Positions 1 to 6,402 of a stretch of 7,230 nt of DNA are shown here, piece after piece (position 1 is the first letter of the stretch; every line of letters begins with the position of its first letter). The translations under genes and the position numbers were made by a program. The notes below the pieces were generated by a model. It did no database searches, was not told where the DNA came from, and saw only the letters and a list, made by a program, of their open reading frames with translations. Origin of the DNA: Actinomycetes bacterium (GTDB taxonomy: Bacteria; Actinomycetota; Actinomycetes; Propionibacteriales; Propionibacteriaceae); NCBI GenBank assembly GCA_023412435.1, contig JAEYNS010000332.1:1-7230 (forward strand). The letters are read 5' to 3'.

Positions 1-49
1 GGACGCCAGCCCTGCGGCCGTCCGCAAATCCTCCCCGTGTGATTTCCAC

Positions 50-71
50 TTCTCCACACGGTTCGTCCACA
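50..71 (+). promoter_or_regulatory. Two DnaA boxes (50-58 and 63-71)
   Basis: TTCTCCACA at 50-58 and TCGTCCACA at 63-71 each differ from the actinobacterial consensus TTGTCCACA at one position. They share orientation and start 13 bp apart. A weaker match, ATTTCCACT at 42-50 (two mismatches to TTNTCCACA), sits immediately before them. Such clusters bind the initiator DnaA. I infer function from motif match and location next to dnaN. Confidence 0.7.
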
Positions 72-104
72 GGGGATTGTCCGGGCGGCAAGCGAAGATG
101 CGGG

Positions 105-122
105 TTGTCCACGTGATCCACA
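105..122 (+). promoter_or_regulatory. Abutting DnaA box pair (105-113 and 114-122)
   Basis: TTGTCCACG at 105-113 is followed with no gap by TGATCCACA at 114-122. Each is one mismatch from a standard DnaA box (TTGTCCACA and TTATCCACA respectively), and both lie on the plus strand. The A+T-richer patch at 131-170 begins 8 bp further on, an arrangement compatible with DnaA loading next to the unwinding element. Confidence 0.68.
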
Positions 123-130
123 CCGGCTAT

Positions 131-170
131 GACGAGTACGAGAAGAAATTGATCCCAGATCCTTCAAAGT
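131..170. other. Candidate DNA unwinding element
   Basis: By my count 23 of these 40 bases are A or T, with a run AGAAGAAATT at 141-150, which stands out in a window that is mostly about two thirds G+C. It follows the abutting DnaA boxes directly. Unwinding elements in high-GC actinobacteria are short and weakly A+T rich, so this is a candidate only. Confidence 0.35.
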
Positions 171-180
171 CACGCCGTGC

Positions 181-204
181 ACAAGGTGGGGAAACCCGCC
201 TTGT
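181..204 (+). other. GAAA-tetraloop stem-loop
   Basis: The arms ACAAGGTGGG (181-190) and CCCGCCTTGT (195-204) pair over all ten positions around the loop GAAA (191-194). The only non-Watson-Crick pair is T187 with G198, which is a U-G wobble in plus-strand RNA but an A-C mismatch in minus-strand RNA. The structure is therefore best formed by a transcript running from dnaA towards dnaN. No T-run follows, so a classic intrinsic terminator is doubtful. It could be a terminator of the dnaA transcript without a U-tract, a feature of the dnaN leader, or a DNA structure of the origin. Confidence 0.5.
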
Positions 205-205
205 C

Positions 206-218
206 GACCAGTCTGGTC
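206..218. promoter_or_regulatory. 13-bp palindrome upstream of dnaN
   Basis: GACCAG (206-211) and CTGGTC (213-218) form a perfect inverted repeat around a single T. The flanks TTGT (201-204) and ACAA (219-222) are also inverted repeats, offset by one extra base (C205). This shape suits a dimeric DNA-binding protein. The left flank TTGT is shared with the right arm of the stem-loop at 181-204. No specific regulator is recognised. Confidence 0.35.
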
Positions 219-253
219 ACAACCACAGCCCAGCGCATGGCAGCGCCCGTCGA

Positions 254-282
254 TATGATCGAGCCACCACACGAGTAGGGAG
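254..282 (+). promoter_or_regulatory. dnaN -10-like hexamer and ribosome binding site
   Basis: TATGAT at 254-259 is one mismatch from the -10 consensus TATAAT, but I find no good -35 hexamer at the expected distance, so the promoter call is weak. AGGGAG at 277-282 is a convincing Shine-Dalgarno sequence with 8 nt to the GTG at 291, which decides the dnaN start. Confidence 0.4.
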
Positions 283-290
283 CAGCAACG

Positions 291-1451
291 GTGAGGATTC
301 GACTCGAGCGCGACGTCCTGGCGGAAGCGGTCCAGTGGGCCGCGCGCAGCCTGCCCACCCGTCCGAGCGTGCCCATTCTGGCCGGGCTCATGATCCGGGC
401 CACGAACGGCCAGGTCGTGCTGTCCAGCTTCGACTACGAGACCTCCGCGCAGGTCACGGTGAAGGCTGAGGTCGCCGACGAGGGCATCGCCCTGGTCTCC
501 GGACGCCTGCTGGCCGAGATCGCCCGCTCCCTGCCGAACAAGCCGGTCGAGCTCACCGCCGACGCGACCAAGGTGGAACTCGTCTGCGGCACCGCACGAT
601 TCACCCTGCAGACCCTTCCGGTCTCCGATTACCCGGCCCTGCCGACGATGCCCGATTCCACAGGGACGATCGCCAGCGAGGAGTTCGCCAAGGCGGTCGG
701 CCAGGTCGTCGTCGCCGCCGGACGTGACGAGTTGCTGCCGGTGTTCACCGGCGTCCGGATGGAGATCGAGGGCGAGACCCTCTCGCTGCTGGCTACCGAC
801 CGGTACCGGATGGCGCTGAAGGAGTTGCCGTGGAACCCGCGCAGCACCGGCAGTGAGGGCGCAGCGCTCGTGCCCGCCCGGGTGCTCGCCGAGACCGCCC
901 GCTCGATGACCTCGGGCACCGATGTCACGCTCAGCCTGTCCAGCGCCGCCACCGGGGACGGCCTGATCGGGTTCGAGGGCACTGGTGCGGCCGGCACCCG
1001 CGAGATCACCACGCGCCTGCTGGACGGCGAGTTCCCCAAGGTGCGCCACCTGATGAACGTCCAGGCGACGGTCAGCGTCCGGGCCAACACCGCAGAGGTC
1101 GAGGCGGCCGTCAAGCGGGTCGCGCTGGTCGCCGAGCGCAACACCTCCCTGCGCATGCTGATCGCGGACGGCTCGATCACCCTCGAGGCGGCTACCGGCG
1201 ACCAGGCGCAGGCCGTCGAGGCGCTCGAGGCCGTGGTGGTGGACACCACCGGGCAGGGCCTGGCGATGACCGCGGCCGGGTTCAACCCGCACTACCTGCA
1301 GGACGCGCTGGCGGCGCTGGACGCCCCGTACGTCCAGTTCTCGTTCACCGCGCCCGGCAAGCCCTGCCTGCTGATGGGGCTGGACGAGATCGACGGCGAC
1401 CCGCGCGAGGACTACCGGCACGTCATCATGCTGATGCGCCTGCCCGCGTGA
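291..1451 (+). CDS. dnaN: DNA polymerase III beta subunit (sliding clamp)
   Basis: The product is the 386-residue beta clamp, a homodimeric ring that tethers DNA polymerase III and other clamp-binding proteins to DNA in the cytoplasm. The protein starts MRIRLERD and has the standard three similar domains (roughly 1-120, 125-250 and 255-386). Recognisable blocks are [10 protein letters not shown] near residue 30, [16 protein letters not shown] around 165-180, EFPKVRHLM near 247-255 and the C-terminal [12 protein letters not shown], whose MxMRL-type ending lines the peptide-binding cleft. Its length fits actinobacterial clamps. The GTG start is chosen because AGGGAG lies 8 nt upstream and the N-terminus matches the family. 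recF starts 1 nt after the stop, so the genes are likely co-transcribed. The 6-phosphogluconate dehydrogenase gene (gnd) found here in some actinobacteria is absent. Confidence 0.98.
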   Translation: MRIRLERDVLAEAVQWAARSLPTRPSVPILAGLMIRATNGQVVLSSFDYETSAQVTVKAEVADEGIALVSGRLLAEIARSLPNKPVELTADATKVELVCGTARFTLQTLPVSDYPALPTMPDSTGTIASEEFAKAVGQVVVAAGRDELLPVFTGVRMEIEGETLSLLATDRYRMALKELPWNPRSTGSEGAALVPARVLAETARSMTSGTDVTLSLSSAATGDGLIGFEGTGAAGTREITTRLLDGEFPKVRHLMNVQATVSVRANTAEVEAAVKRVALVAERNTSLRMLIADGSITLEAATGDQAQAVEALEAVVVDTTGQGLAMTAAGFNPHYLQDALAALDAPYVQFSFTAPGKPCLLMGLDEIDGDPREDYRHVIMLMRLPA

Positions 1452-1452
1452 C

Positions 1453-2685
1453 GTGTTCGTCACCCACCTGAGCCTGGCCGACTTCCGCTCCTACCCGGTC
1501 GCCGATGTCCCGCTCGGGGCCGGCGTGACGGTCTTCACCGGCGCGAACGGCCAGGGCAAGACCAACCTGGTCGAGGCGGTGGAGTATCTGGCCACGCTCG
1601 GTTCCCATCGCGTCGCCACCGAGGCGCCGCTGGTGCGGCACGGCGCCGAGCGCGCGCTCGTGCGCGCCAGGGTGCAGGCCGGCCCCGAGGACCCGCGCCA
1701 GTTGCTGCTCGAGGTGGAGATCATCCCGGGACGGGCCAACCGGGCCAGCCTGAACCGTTCCCCGCTGCGTCGGCCCCGCGACCTGCTGGGCGCGCTGCGG
1801 GCGGTGGTCTTCTCCCCCGACGACCTGGCGATGGTGAAGGGCGACCCGTCGGAGCGGCGCCGCTTCGTCGACGAGCTGATGACTTCCCGCTGGCCACGGC
1901 TGGCCGGGGTCCGCTCCGACTACGACCGCGTCCTGAAGCAACGCTCCGCCCTGCTCAAGTCGCTGTCCGGACGGGGGTCCCGCCCGGTTCCGGCTGACGC
2001 CGAGACGACGCTGGAGGTGTGGGACGAGTCGCTCGCGCGGCTCGGAGCCGAGCTGGTCGAGGCGCGGCTGGCGACCCTCGCCGACCTGCACCCGCTGCTG
2101 CAGGGGGCGTACGCCGACATCGCGCCCAGCCGCAACGAGGCGACGGCGCGCTACCACGCCTCCTGGCTGCCGGACGACGAGCAGCGTTCGCGTGAGGAAC
2201 TGCAGAACCTGCTCGTGGAGCGGATGCGGCAACGCCGCGGGGAGGAGATCGCCCGCGGGCTGTCCCTGGTCGGCCCGCACCGCGACGACCTGACGCTGGC
2301 GCTGTCGGGGCTGCCGGCCAAAGGCTACGCCTCGCACGGCGAGTCCTGGTCGCTGGCGCTGGCCTTGCGGCTGGCCAGCCTCGGTGTGCTGCGCGCGGAC
2401 GGGGTCGAGCCAGTCCTCGTCCTCGACGACGTCTTCGCCGAACTGGACGAGACCCGTCGCCGCCGGCTGGCCCAGCTGACGCTGTCGGCCCAGCAGGTGC
2501 TGATCACCGCCGCGGTGGCCGCCGATGTCCCCGAGATCGTCGACGGCCGCCGCTTCCAGGTGACCGCGGGGCAGAACCCCGCCCCGGTCGAGGAACCGGC
2601 CGACGACCCGGGCAGCCGGGACGGGGAGACAGACCGCGAGGACTCGCCCCAGGCAGGTGCGGCGGGAGAGGATGGCGGGGTATGA
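1453..2685 (+). CDS. recF: DNA replication and repair protein RecF
   Basis: RecF is an SMC/ABC-type ATPase that binds single-strand gaps and, with RecO and RecR, loads RecA during recombinational repair. The 410-residue product shows Walker A GANGQGKT at 30-37, the family block [23 protein letters not shown] around 117-139, GPHRDDL near 274-280, an ABC signature loop of the actinobacterial form SHGES at 294-298, and Walker B LVLDD ending at D326, followed by the D-loop ELD at 330-332. The GTG start lies 1 nt after the dnaN stop and has no clear Shine-Dalgarno, which suggests translational coupling. The last roughly 37 residues form an acidic, Pro/Gly/Asp/Glu-rich tail that looks disordered and makes the protein longer than many RecF proteins (about 360-385 residues). 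The end overlaps dciA by 4 nt. Confidence 0.97.
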   Translation: MFVTHLSLADFRSYPVADVPLGAGVTVFTGANGQGKTNLVEAVEYLATLGSHRVATEAPLVRHGAERALVRARVQAGPEDPRQLLLEVEIIPGRANRASLNRSPLRRPRDLLGALRAVVFSPDDLAMVKGDPSERRRFVDELMTSRWPRLAGVRSDYDRVLKQRSALLKSLSGRGSRPVPADAETTLEVWDESLARLGAELVEARLATLADLHPLLQGAYADIAPSRNEATARYHASWLPDDEQRSREELQNLLVERMRQRRGEEIARGLSLVGPHRDDLTLALSGLPAKGYASHGESWSLALALRLASLGVLRADGVEPVLVLDDVFAELDETRRRRLAQLTLSAQQVLITAAVAADVPEIVDGRRFQVTAGQNPAPVEEPADDPGSRDGETDREDSPQAGAAGEDGGV

Positions 2686-3161
2686 CCCAGTCTCCCGACC
2701 ACGATCCGCAGGGCCTCGACCTGGCCAGGCAGATCGCCCGCGCTGCCCGCGGCGACGCCCCGGTGCCGCCGCGGCGCAAGCGCGCCCCGTCCGGCAAGCG
2801 CCCCGGAGACGGGCTGGAACCGCTCGGCGAGCTCCTCAAGGACGTCATCGACGGCCAGGGATGGTCGCGGGAGGTCAGCCTGCACCACCTGCTGGGCGGC
2901 TGGCCGGCGCTGGTGGGGGAGTTGAACGCCGCGCACTCGACCCCCGAGGCGTTCAGCGACGGTGTGCTCACCGTCCGCGCGGAGTCGACAGCCTGGGCGA
3001 CCTCGCTGCGCCAGATCGCGCCCCAGCTGGTCGCCCGGCTGAACGATCAGCTCGGCCAGGGCTCCGTCACCCGGGTGCAGGTGGTGGGTCCCACCGCCCC
3101 GAGCTGGAAGAAGGGACGCCGCTCCGTCCCCGGTCGCGGCCCGCGCGACACCTACGGCTGA
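2682..3161 (+). CDS. dciA: DciA-type helicase loader (DUF721 protein)
   Basis: This 159-residue protein belongs to the DUF721 family, which includes Mycobacterium tuberculosis Rv0004 and is now known as DciA, the ancestral bacterial loader of the replicative helicase DnaB. The N-terminal 40 or so residues are basic and variable ([15 protein letters not shown]). The conserved domain runs from about 45 to 135, with [35 protein letters not shown] and [10 protein letters not shown]; the basic C-terminus ends GPRDTYG, as in other actinobacterial members. The ATG start overlaps the recF stop (ATGA at 2682-2685) and is served by GGGAGAGGA at 2664-2672 inside recF. Unusually, gyrB does not follow; the next gene is convergent and unrelated. 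Confidence 0.93.
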   Translation: MTQSPDHDPQGLDLARQIARAARGDAPVPPRRKRAPSGKRPGDGLEPLGELLKDVIDGQGWSREVSLHHLLGGWPALVGELNAAHSTPEAFSDGVLTVRAESTAWATSLRQIAPQLVARLNDQLGQGSVTRVQVVGPTAPSWKKGRRSVPGRGPRDTYG

Positions 3162-3185
3162 GGTTGGGCGTCCACAGGTAGCCGG
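3162..3185. other. Convergent junction between dciA and the regulator
   Basis: Only 24 bp separate the stop of dciA (plus strand) from the stop of the SorC-type gene (minus strand). I see no obvious stem-loop terminator, so the two transcripts may run into each other. This is the breakpoint where gyrB would be expected in many relatives. Confidence 0.6.
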
Positions 3186-4190
3186 TCAGGCGGGCCACGG
3201 AGCTTCGTCTCGGCCCCGAACGAACGCTGGGAGGGCCAGGAGAGCTTCGGCGAGATCGGCGTCGACCACGAGTTCGGAGATCACGTCGGCGCGGCGCAGG
3301 GCGAGAATGGCCTCCGCTTTGCTCGGGTCGGAAGCGACGCCGATCACCCGTGGGATTCGGCGCAGCTGGTCGGGTGCGATGGAGAGGATCCGGTCGGCGA
3401 ACAGGTCCCGGCGGGCAAGGGTGCCGTCTGCCAGATACGTCAGGCCACAGGCCTCCGCCACCGCTCCACTGGCGAGAAGCTGCTCGCGTACATCCGGCGG
3501 AAGCAGGGGCAGCAGGCGCGAGTTGGTGGATCCGTCGCCGCCGGCGCGCAGCGCGCCGACGGCCACGACGGCGGTGGTGATCGTGTTGAAGAGGTCGAGT
3601 ACCTCCTTGATGTCGGGCTGGCCGCGCAGCGCGACCGCGCCGTCGCGATCGCTGATGTAGAGCGGGGCCATGATCGCCTTCGCGTTGGTGCCACCGATCA
3701 GGGAAGCCTTCAGGGCCAGTTCCACCGGGCTCTGGCTCAGGCTCGGCCCGACGGCTCCGTTGAGCTGCAGGATGTGCACGCTGGGGAGCCGGCTGATGCT
3801 CTCGATCATGTGGGTCAGGGTGCGTCCCCAGGCCAGCCCGAGGGTCTCACCGCTCGCGACGGTGCCGGCCAGGACGGTACCGGCCTGCGCACCGACGATC
3901 TTGCGGACGTCCTCGACGCTGCCGTAGGCCTCCACCACGACTGCCCGGTTCAACCCCAGGTGTCGGGCGAGTTGGCCGGACAGGTCGTCGTCGACCTCGC
4001 CACCGAGGTTGAAGGTGATCCGGACGACGCCACTCTCCCGGGCCTCCTGCAGGAGGCGAGCCACCTTGAAGCGGCTCATCCCCAGTGCCTGGCTGATCTC
4101 GACCTTCGACTCCTCAGCCAGGTAGTAGCGCCGCGCGATCTCCAGCATCTGGCGCGCCCGCTCTCGCCGGGATCGACTCACTTTGCTCAT
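3186..4190 (-). CDS. SorC-family sugar-responsive transcriptional regulator
   Basis: The 334-residue product has an N-terminal helix-turn-helix (about residues 15-57; VEISQALGMSRFKVARLLQEAR at 30-51, recognition helix from 39) and a C-terminal SorC sugar-binding domain (PF04198 type, about 70-325). Diagnostic blocks are GETLGLAWGRTL at 114-125, LQLNGAVG near 161-168 and a late segment beginning VIGVASDPSKAEAILALRR. Members act as tetrameric regulators whose DNA binding is tuned by sugars or sugar phosphates. The ATG start has no recognisable Shine-Dalgarno, but a TAGAAT hexamer (plus-strand 4197-4202) sits 6 nt upstream, which fits a leaderless mRNA. A 14-bp palindrome spans the start codon, suggesting autoregulation. 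The gene is divergent from the transporter operon, its likely target. The effector is unknown. Confidence 0.92.
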   Translation of the reverse strand: MSKVSRSRRERARQMLEIARRYYLAEESKVEISQALGMSRFKVARLLQEARESGVVRITFNLGGEVDDDLSGQLARHLGLNRAVVVEAYGSVEDVRKIVGAQAGTVLAGTVASGETLGLAWGRTLTHMIESISRLPSVHILQLNGAVGPSLSQSPVELALKASLIGGTNAKAIMAPLYISDRDGAVALRGQPDIKEVLDLFNTITTAVVAVGALRAGGDGSTNSRLLPLLPPDVREQLLASGAVAEACGLTYLADGTLARRDLFADRILSIAPDQLRRIPRVIGVASDPSKAEAILALRRADVISELVVDADLAEALLALPAFVRGRDEAPWPA

Positions 4191-4197
4191 ATGAGCA
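4184..4197. promoter_or_regulatory. 14-bp palindromic candidate operator
   Basis: TGCTCATATGAGCA is a perfect inverted repeat with 7-bp arms, centred between 4190 and 4191 on the start codon of the SorC-type gene. It lies beside the candidate -10 hexamer and overlaps the inferred transcription start, so a bound protein would block initiation or early elongation. The neighbouring regulator is the obvious candidate ligand, giving autorepression. Binding is inferred from symmetry and position only. Confidence 0.5.
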
Positions 4198-4301
4198 TTC
4201 TATACAACTTTCTGGTCTCAACTCTACTACATTTGTTGCATTTCGCGAGCGAGTTGGCCTACGTTGGCCGCGATGGATCACCTCGGTGAGGAGGAGTCGG
4301 C
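4191..4301. promoter_or_regulatory. Divergent regulatory region between regulator and transporter
   Basis: These 111 bp hold the start signals of both divergent transcripts. The first 50 bp are about 64% A+T by my count, in sharp contrast with the flanking genes. For the transporter, TTGCAT (4236-4241) and TACGTT (4260-4265) with an 18-bp spacer form a weak promoter candidate. The -10 candidate sits inside GGCC-T-ACGT-T-GGCC (4256-4269), an interrupted palindrome. GTTGGCC also occurs as a direct repeat at 4253-4259 and 4263-4269, exactly 10 bp apart. GAGGAGGAG at 4288-4296 is a strong Shine-Dalgarno for the permease. Confidence 0.5.
4197..4202 (-). promoter_or_regulatory. Candidate -10 element of a leaderless regulator transcript
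   Basis: Read on the minus strand the hexamer is TAGAAT, one mismatch from TATAAT, ending 6 nt before the ATG of the regulator. Transcription would then start at or within a base or two of the A of ATG, which agrees with the lack of a Shine-Dalgarno. A TTGAGA hexamer exists upstream but at a 13-bp spacing, too short for a standard -35, so the call rests on the -10 alone. Confidence 0.35.
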
Positions 4302-5351
4302 ATGGTGAAGCGGCGTCGTCTGCCAGACGAGCTCGGGATTCTCGGAGTCCTGATCGTGGTGGCGGCGGTGATGTCCCTGCTGTCGAGTCAGTTCTTCACG
4401 CTGAGCAATCTCCAGGTGCTGCTGCTGAACGGCACCGTCGTCGCGTTCCTCGCTCTCGGCCAGACCCTCGTGCTGCTCACCGGCGGCATCGACCTGTCGG
4501 TGGGGTCCAACATCGCGTTGACCGGCATGCTCGCCGCCCTGGCGATGCAGGCCGGGGCGCCGTGGTGGCTGGCCGGCCTGGTGGCGGTGGCCGCCGGCCT
4601 GCTCGTCGGGCTGGTCAACGGCGCGATCATCCACTTCATCAAGCTGCCGCCGTTCATCGTGACCTTCTCGACCTTCGGCATCTCCGCCGCGATCCCGATG
4701 ATCCTCACCGGCGCCCGCTCGGTGTCAGTGGCCGACCCGAACTTCGCGATTTTTGGGCGAGGCTCCTACTTCGGCGTCCCGATCCCGGTGATCATGCTGG
4801 TGATCGCCGCCGCCATCTTGATGGTGGTGCTGCGCCAGACCCCGACCGGCATCCACATCTATGCCGTCGGCGGCAATCCCGACGCCAGCCGCCTGGCCGG
4901 GGTGAACATCGGCAGCAAGATCCTCACCGTCTACGGCGTCTCCGGCATCTGCGCCGGCATCGGCGGCATCATCACGACCAGCCGGCTGATGGTCGGCTAC
5001 CCCACGGCCGGGTCGGGCAACGAGCAGTTCTACAGCATCGCCTCCGCAGTGGTCGGCGGCGTCAGCCTCTTCGGTGGCATCGGCACGATCCTGGGCGCCC
5101 TGCTCGGCGCCCTCCTGATCGCCACCGTGTCGAACGGCATGAACGTGGTCGGGGTCGACAGCTTCTGGCAGCCGCTCGTGATCGGCGTGATCATCCTCAT
5201 CGGCGTCAGCCTGGACGCCGTCCGCCGCCGGATCTCGATCGCCGAGGGCGTCGGCCGGCTGTTCGGGAAGAGACCAGGGGACGGCGGACCGCCCTCCCCA
5301 CAGACAACTGAACACAACGCTGGGCAGGTCCCAGTGCCGACAAAGGAGTAG
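4302..5351 (+). CDS. RbsC-type sugar ABC transporter permease
   Basis: This 349-residue integral membrane protein belongs to the branched family of permeases typified by RbsC (BPD_transp_2, PF02653). It forms the transmembrane channel, probably as a homodimer, for a solute delivered by the binding protein encoded next. Hydrophobic segments appear at about 12-30, 44-60, 68-86, 89-107, 118-138, 159-180, 207-226, 244-275 (probably two) and 286-306. Family motifs are TGGIDLSVGS at 60-69, the cytoplasmic coupling-loop block GGNPDASRLAGVN at 190-202 that contacts the ATPase, and VVGGVSLFGGIG at 250-261. The last 40 residues are hydrophilic. The ATG is set by AGGAGG at 4289-4294 with 7 nt spacing. 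It is the first gene of the operon; the order permease, binding protein, ATPase differs from the E. coli rbs order. Confidence 0.95.
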   Translation: MVKRRRLPDELGILGVLIVVAAVMSLLSSQFFTLSNLQVLLLNGTVVAFLALGQTLVLLTGGIDLSVGSNIALTGMLAALAMQAGAPWWLAGLVAVAAGLLVGLVNGAIIHFIKLPPFIVTFSTFGISAAIPMILTGARSVSVADPNFAIFGRGSYFGVPIPVIMLVIAAAILMVVLRQTPTGIHIYAVGGNPDASRLAGVNIGSKILTVYGVSGICAGIGGIITTSRLMVGYPTAGSGNEQFYSIASAVVGGVSLFGGIGTILGALLGALLIATVSNGMNVVGVDSFWQPLVIGVIILIGVSLDAVRRRISIAEGVGRLFGKRPGDGGPPSPQTTEHNAGQVPVPTKE

Positions 5352-5357
5352 GAGAAG
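5342..5357 (+). promoter_or_regulatory. Overlapping ribosome binding sites for the binding protein
   Basis: AAAGGAG (5342-5348) and AGGAG (5350-5354) lie 11 and 5 nt before the ATG at 5360 and overlap the permease stop codon TAG (5349-5351). Two tandem purine-rich sites are consistent with strong translation, as binding proteins are usually needed in excess over the membrane components. Confidence 0.55.
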
Positions 5358-5359
5358 CA

Positions 5360-6367
5360 ATGTCCAAGTTGAAGACAACGTCAGCACTGGCGGCCGCCCT
5401 GGGAGCCGTCCTGCTGGCCACAGGTTGCGCCGGGCTGGACACCGGTACCGGGACGCAGTCCACGGCACCGGGTGGTTCCTCATCGGGGCAGGCCATTCCG
5501 GCCGCCTGCGAGGGAGAGAACCCCTACCTGGCTGTCGCCCTGCCCAACCTCACCAACCCGTACTACGTTGCGATGAAGGCCGGCTTCGAGGACGAGGGCG
5601 CCAAGGCCGGCTTCGACGTGGAGGTCCAGGTGGCGGGCGACGACGACGCCGCCCAGCTCAGCCAGGTGCAGGCGATGCTGCAGAAGAACCCGTGTGCGCT
5701 GGCGCTCAACGCCGTCAAGTCCGAGCCGGCGGCGGCGATCGTCCGTGAGGCCAACGCCAAGGGCGTCCCGGTCTTCACCGTCAACGTCACCCTCGACGCG
5801 GACGCGCTGAAGGCGCAGAACGCGACGATCATGCAGTACCTCGGCGCTGACAACTACGCCGGTGGCGTCCAGTCGGCCGAGCAGGTGCTGAAGGACCTGG
5901 GCGCCGATGCCGAGCTGAAGATCGGTTTCGTGTCGGAGCCGGACGAGGTTCCCGTCGTGGTGCGGGACCAGGGCTTCGAGGAGACCATCAAGCAGAACCC
6001 GAACGCCGAGGTGGTCGCCAAGGTCGACGGCAACGTGAAGCCCGACGACTCGCTGCGGGTCACTTCGGAGATGATGCAGGGCAATCCCGACATCAACGTC
6101 ATCTTCGCCTCCACCGGTCCGGCCGCCTACGGCGCCCTCCAGGCTGTCGAGGGCATGGACGTGAAGGTGTACGGGTTCTGCGCCGCCGAGGAACCGCTCA
6201 CCGACGCCTACCCGGGCTGCGTCGCCCAGGAGCCGGAGGACTACGGTCGCAGGGTCGTGCAGCAGATCGTGATCTGGAAGGACGGCGGAACAGTCGAGCC
6301 TGAGATCCTCCGGCCGCTGAAGTTGTTCGTCAAGCCCGAGACCCCTGGCCCCGGCTTCGTCGGCTGA
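5360..6367 (+). CDS. Sugar ABC transporter substrate-binding lipoprotein
   Basis: This 335-residue protein is a Peripla_BP_4 (RbsB/LacI-like) solute-binding protein that captures a sugar-like ligand outside the cell and presents it to the permease. A lipoprotein signal peptide ends in LLATGC with Cys23 as the lipidated residue, followed by a Gly/Ser/Thr-rich linker to about residue 48. The domain starts YLAVALPNLTNPYYVAMKAGF, with the NPYY block matching NPFF of RbsB. QYLGADNYAGG, RDQGF, IFASTGPAAYGALQAV and VAQEP follow in family order. Several pocket positions differ from E. coli RbsB: the ND of the Asn190 segment reads TG here, and Asp215 of GFD is Cys274. Four cysteines remain after the lipid anchor (50, 112, 274, 287). 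The stop is 35 nt before the next start. The ligand cannot be assigned. Confidence 0.95.
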   Translation: MSKLKTTSALAAALGAVLLATGCAGLDTGTGTQSTAPGGSSSGQAIPAACEGENPYLAVALPNLTNPYYVAMKAGFEDEGAKAGFDVEVQVAGDDDAAQLSQVQAMLQKNPCALALNAVKSEPAAAIVREANAKGVPVFTVNVTLDADALKAQNATIMQYLGADNYAGGVQSAEQVLKDLGADAELKIGFVSEPDEVPVVVRDQGFEETIKQNPNAEVVAKVDGNVKPDDSLRVTSEMMQGNPDINVIFASTGPAAYGALQAVEGMDVKVYGFCAAEEPLTDAYPGCVAQEPEDYGRRVVQQIVIWKDGGTVEPEILRPLKLFVKPETPGPGFVG

Positions 6368-6390
6368 CGACAGTCCACCATCGGCAGACG

Positions 6391-6397
6391 AGGAGAG
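6391..6397 (+). promoter_or_regulatory. Ribosome binding site deciding the ATPase start
   Basis: AGGAGAG is placed 7 nt (from AGGAG) before GTG at 6403. The closer ATG at 6398 reads ATG CCG TGA and stops at once, so GTG is the real start of the ATPase. Confidence 0.6.
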
Positions 6398-6402
6398 ATG
6401 CC

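Larger units (their letters stand above)
1..290. other. oriC region, dnaN-proximal part (dnaA-dnaN intergenic)
   Basis: No convincing coding region is present in these 290 bases. The stretch precedes dnaN and carries a cluster of DnaA-box-like nonamers between 50 and 122, a patch at about 131-170 that is more than half A+T in an otherwise GC-rich window, a stem-loop at 181-204, a palindrome at 206-218 and the dnaN start signals. In actinobacteria the chromosomal origin normally lies between dnaA and dnaN, with many DnaA boxes of the TTGTCCACA type. The window begins inside this region, so further boxes and the dnaA stop codon should lie upstream. Assignment as oriC rests on gene order plus boxes; strand-asymmetry analysis was not possible here. 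Confidence 0.8.

Noticed and set aside
77..85. TTGTCCGGG as a further DnaA box
   Set aside because: Only the first six bases match; the CCACA half that carries most contacts is lost.
77..469. Plus-strand open frame of 130 codons across the origin and the start of dnaN
   Set aside because: It overlaps the DnaA boxes and runs out of frame through dnaN. Its product is Arg/Gly/Pro-rich without family features, typical of a GC-rich shadow frame.
1426..2337. Long minus-strand open frame (303 codons) inside recF
   Set aside because: It is antisense to a clear recF gene and has no recognisable domain. Long spurious antisense frames are common at this GC content.
3168..3176. DnaA-box-like GCGTCCACA downstream of dciA
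   Set aside because: It has two mismatches at the most important positions, is isolated, and lies at a convergent gene end, so chance is the simplest explanation.
3162..3185. Bidirectional terminator between the convergent genes
   Set aside because: I could not find complementary arms of useful length in or around these 24 bases.
4286..5311. Plus-strand open frame of 341 codons overlapping the permease in another frame
   Set aside because: The translation is a low-complexity Arg/His/Asp/Pro-rich string, whereas the frame at 4302-5351 gives a textbook RbsC-type permease.
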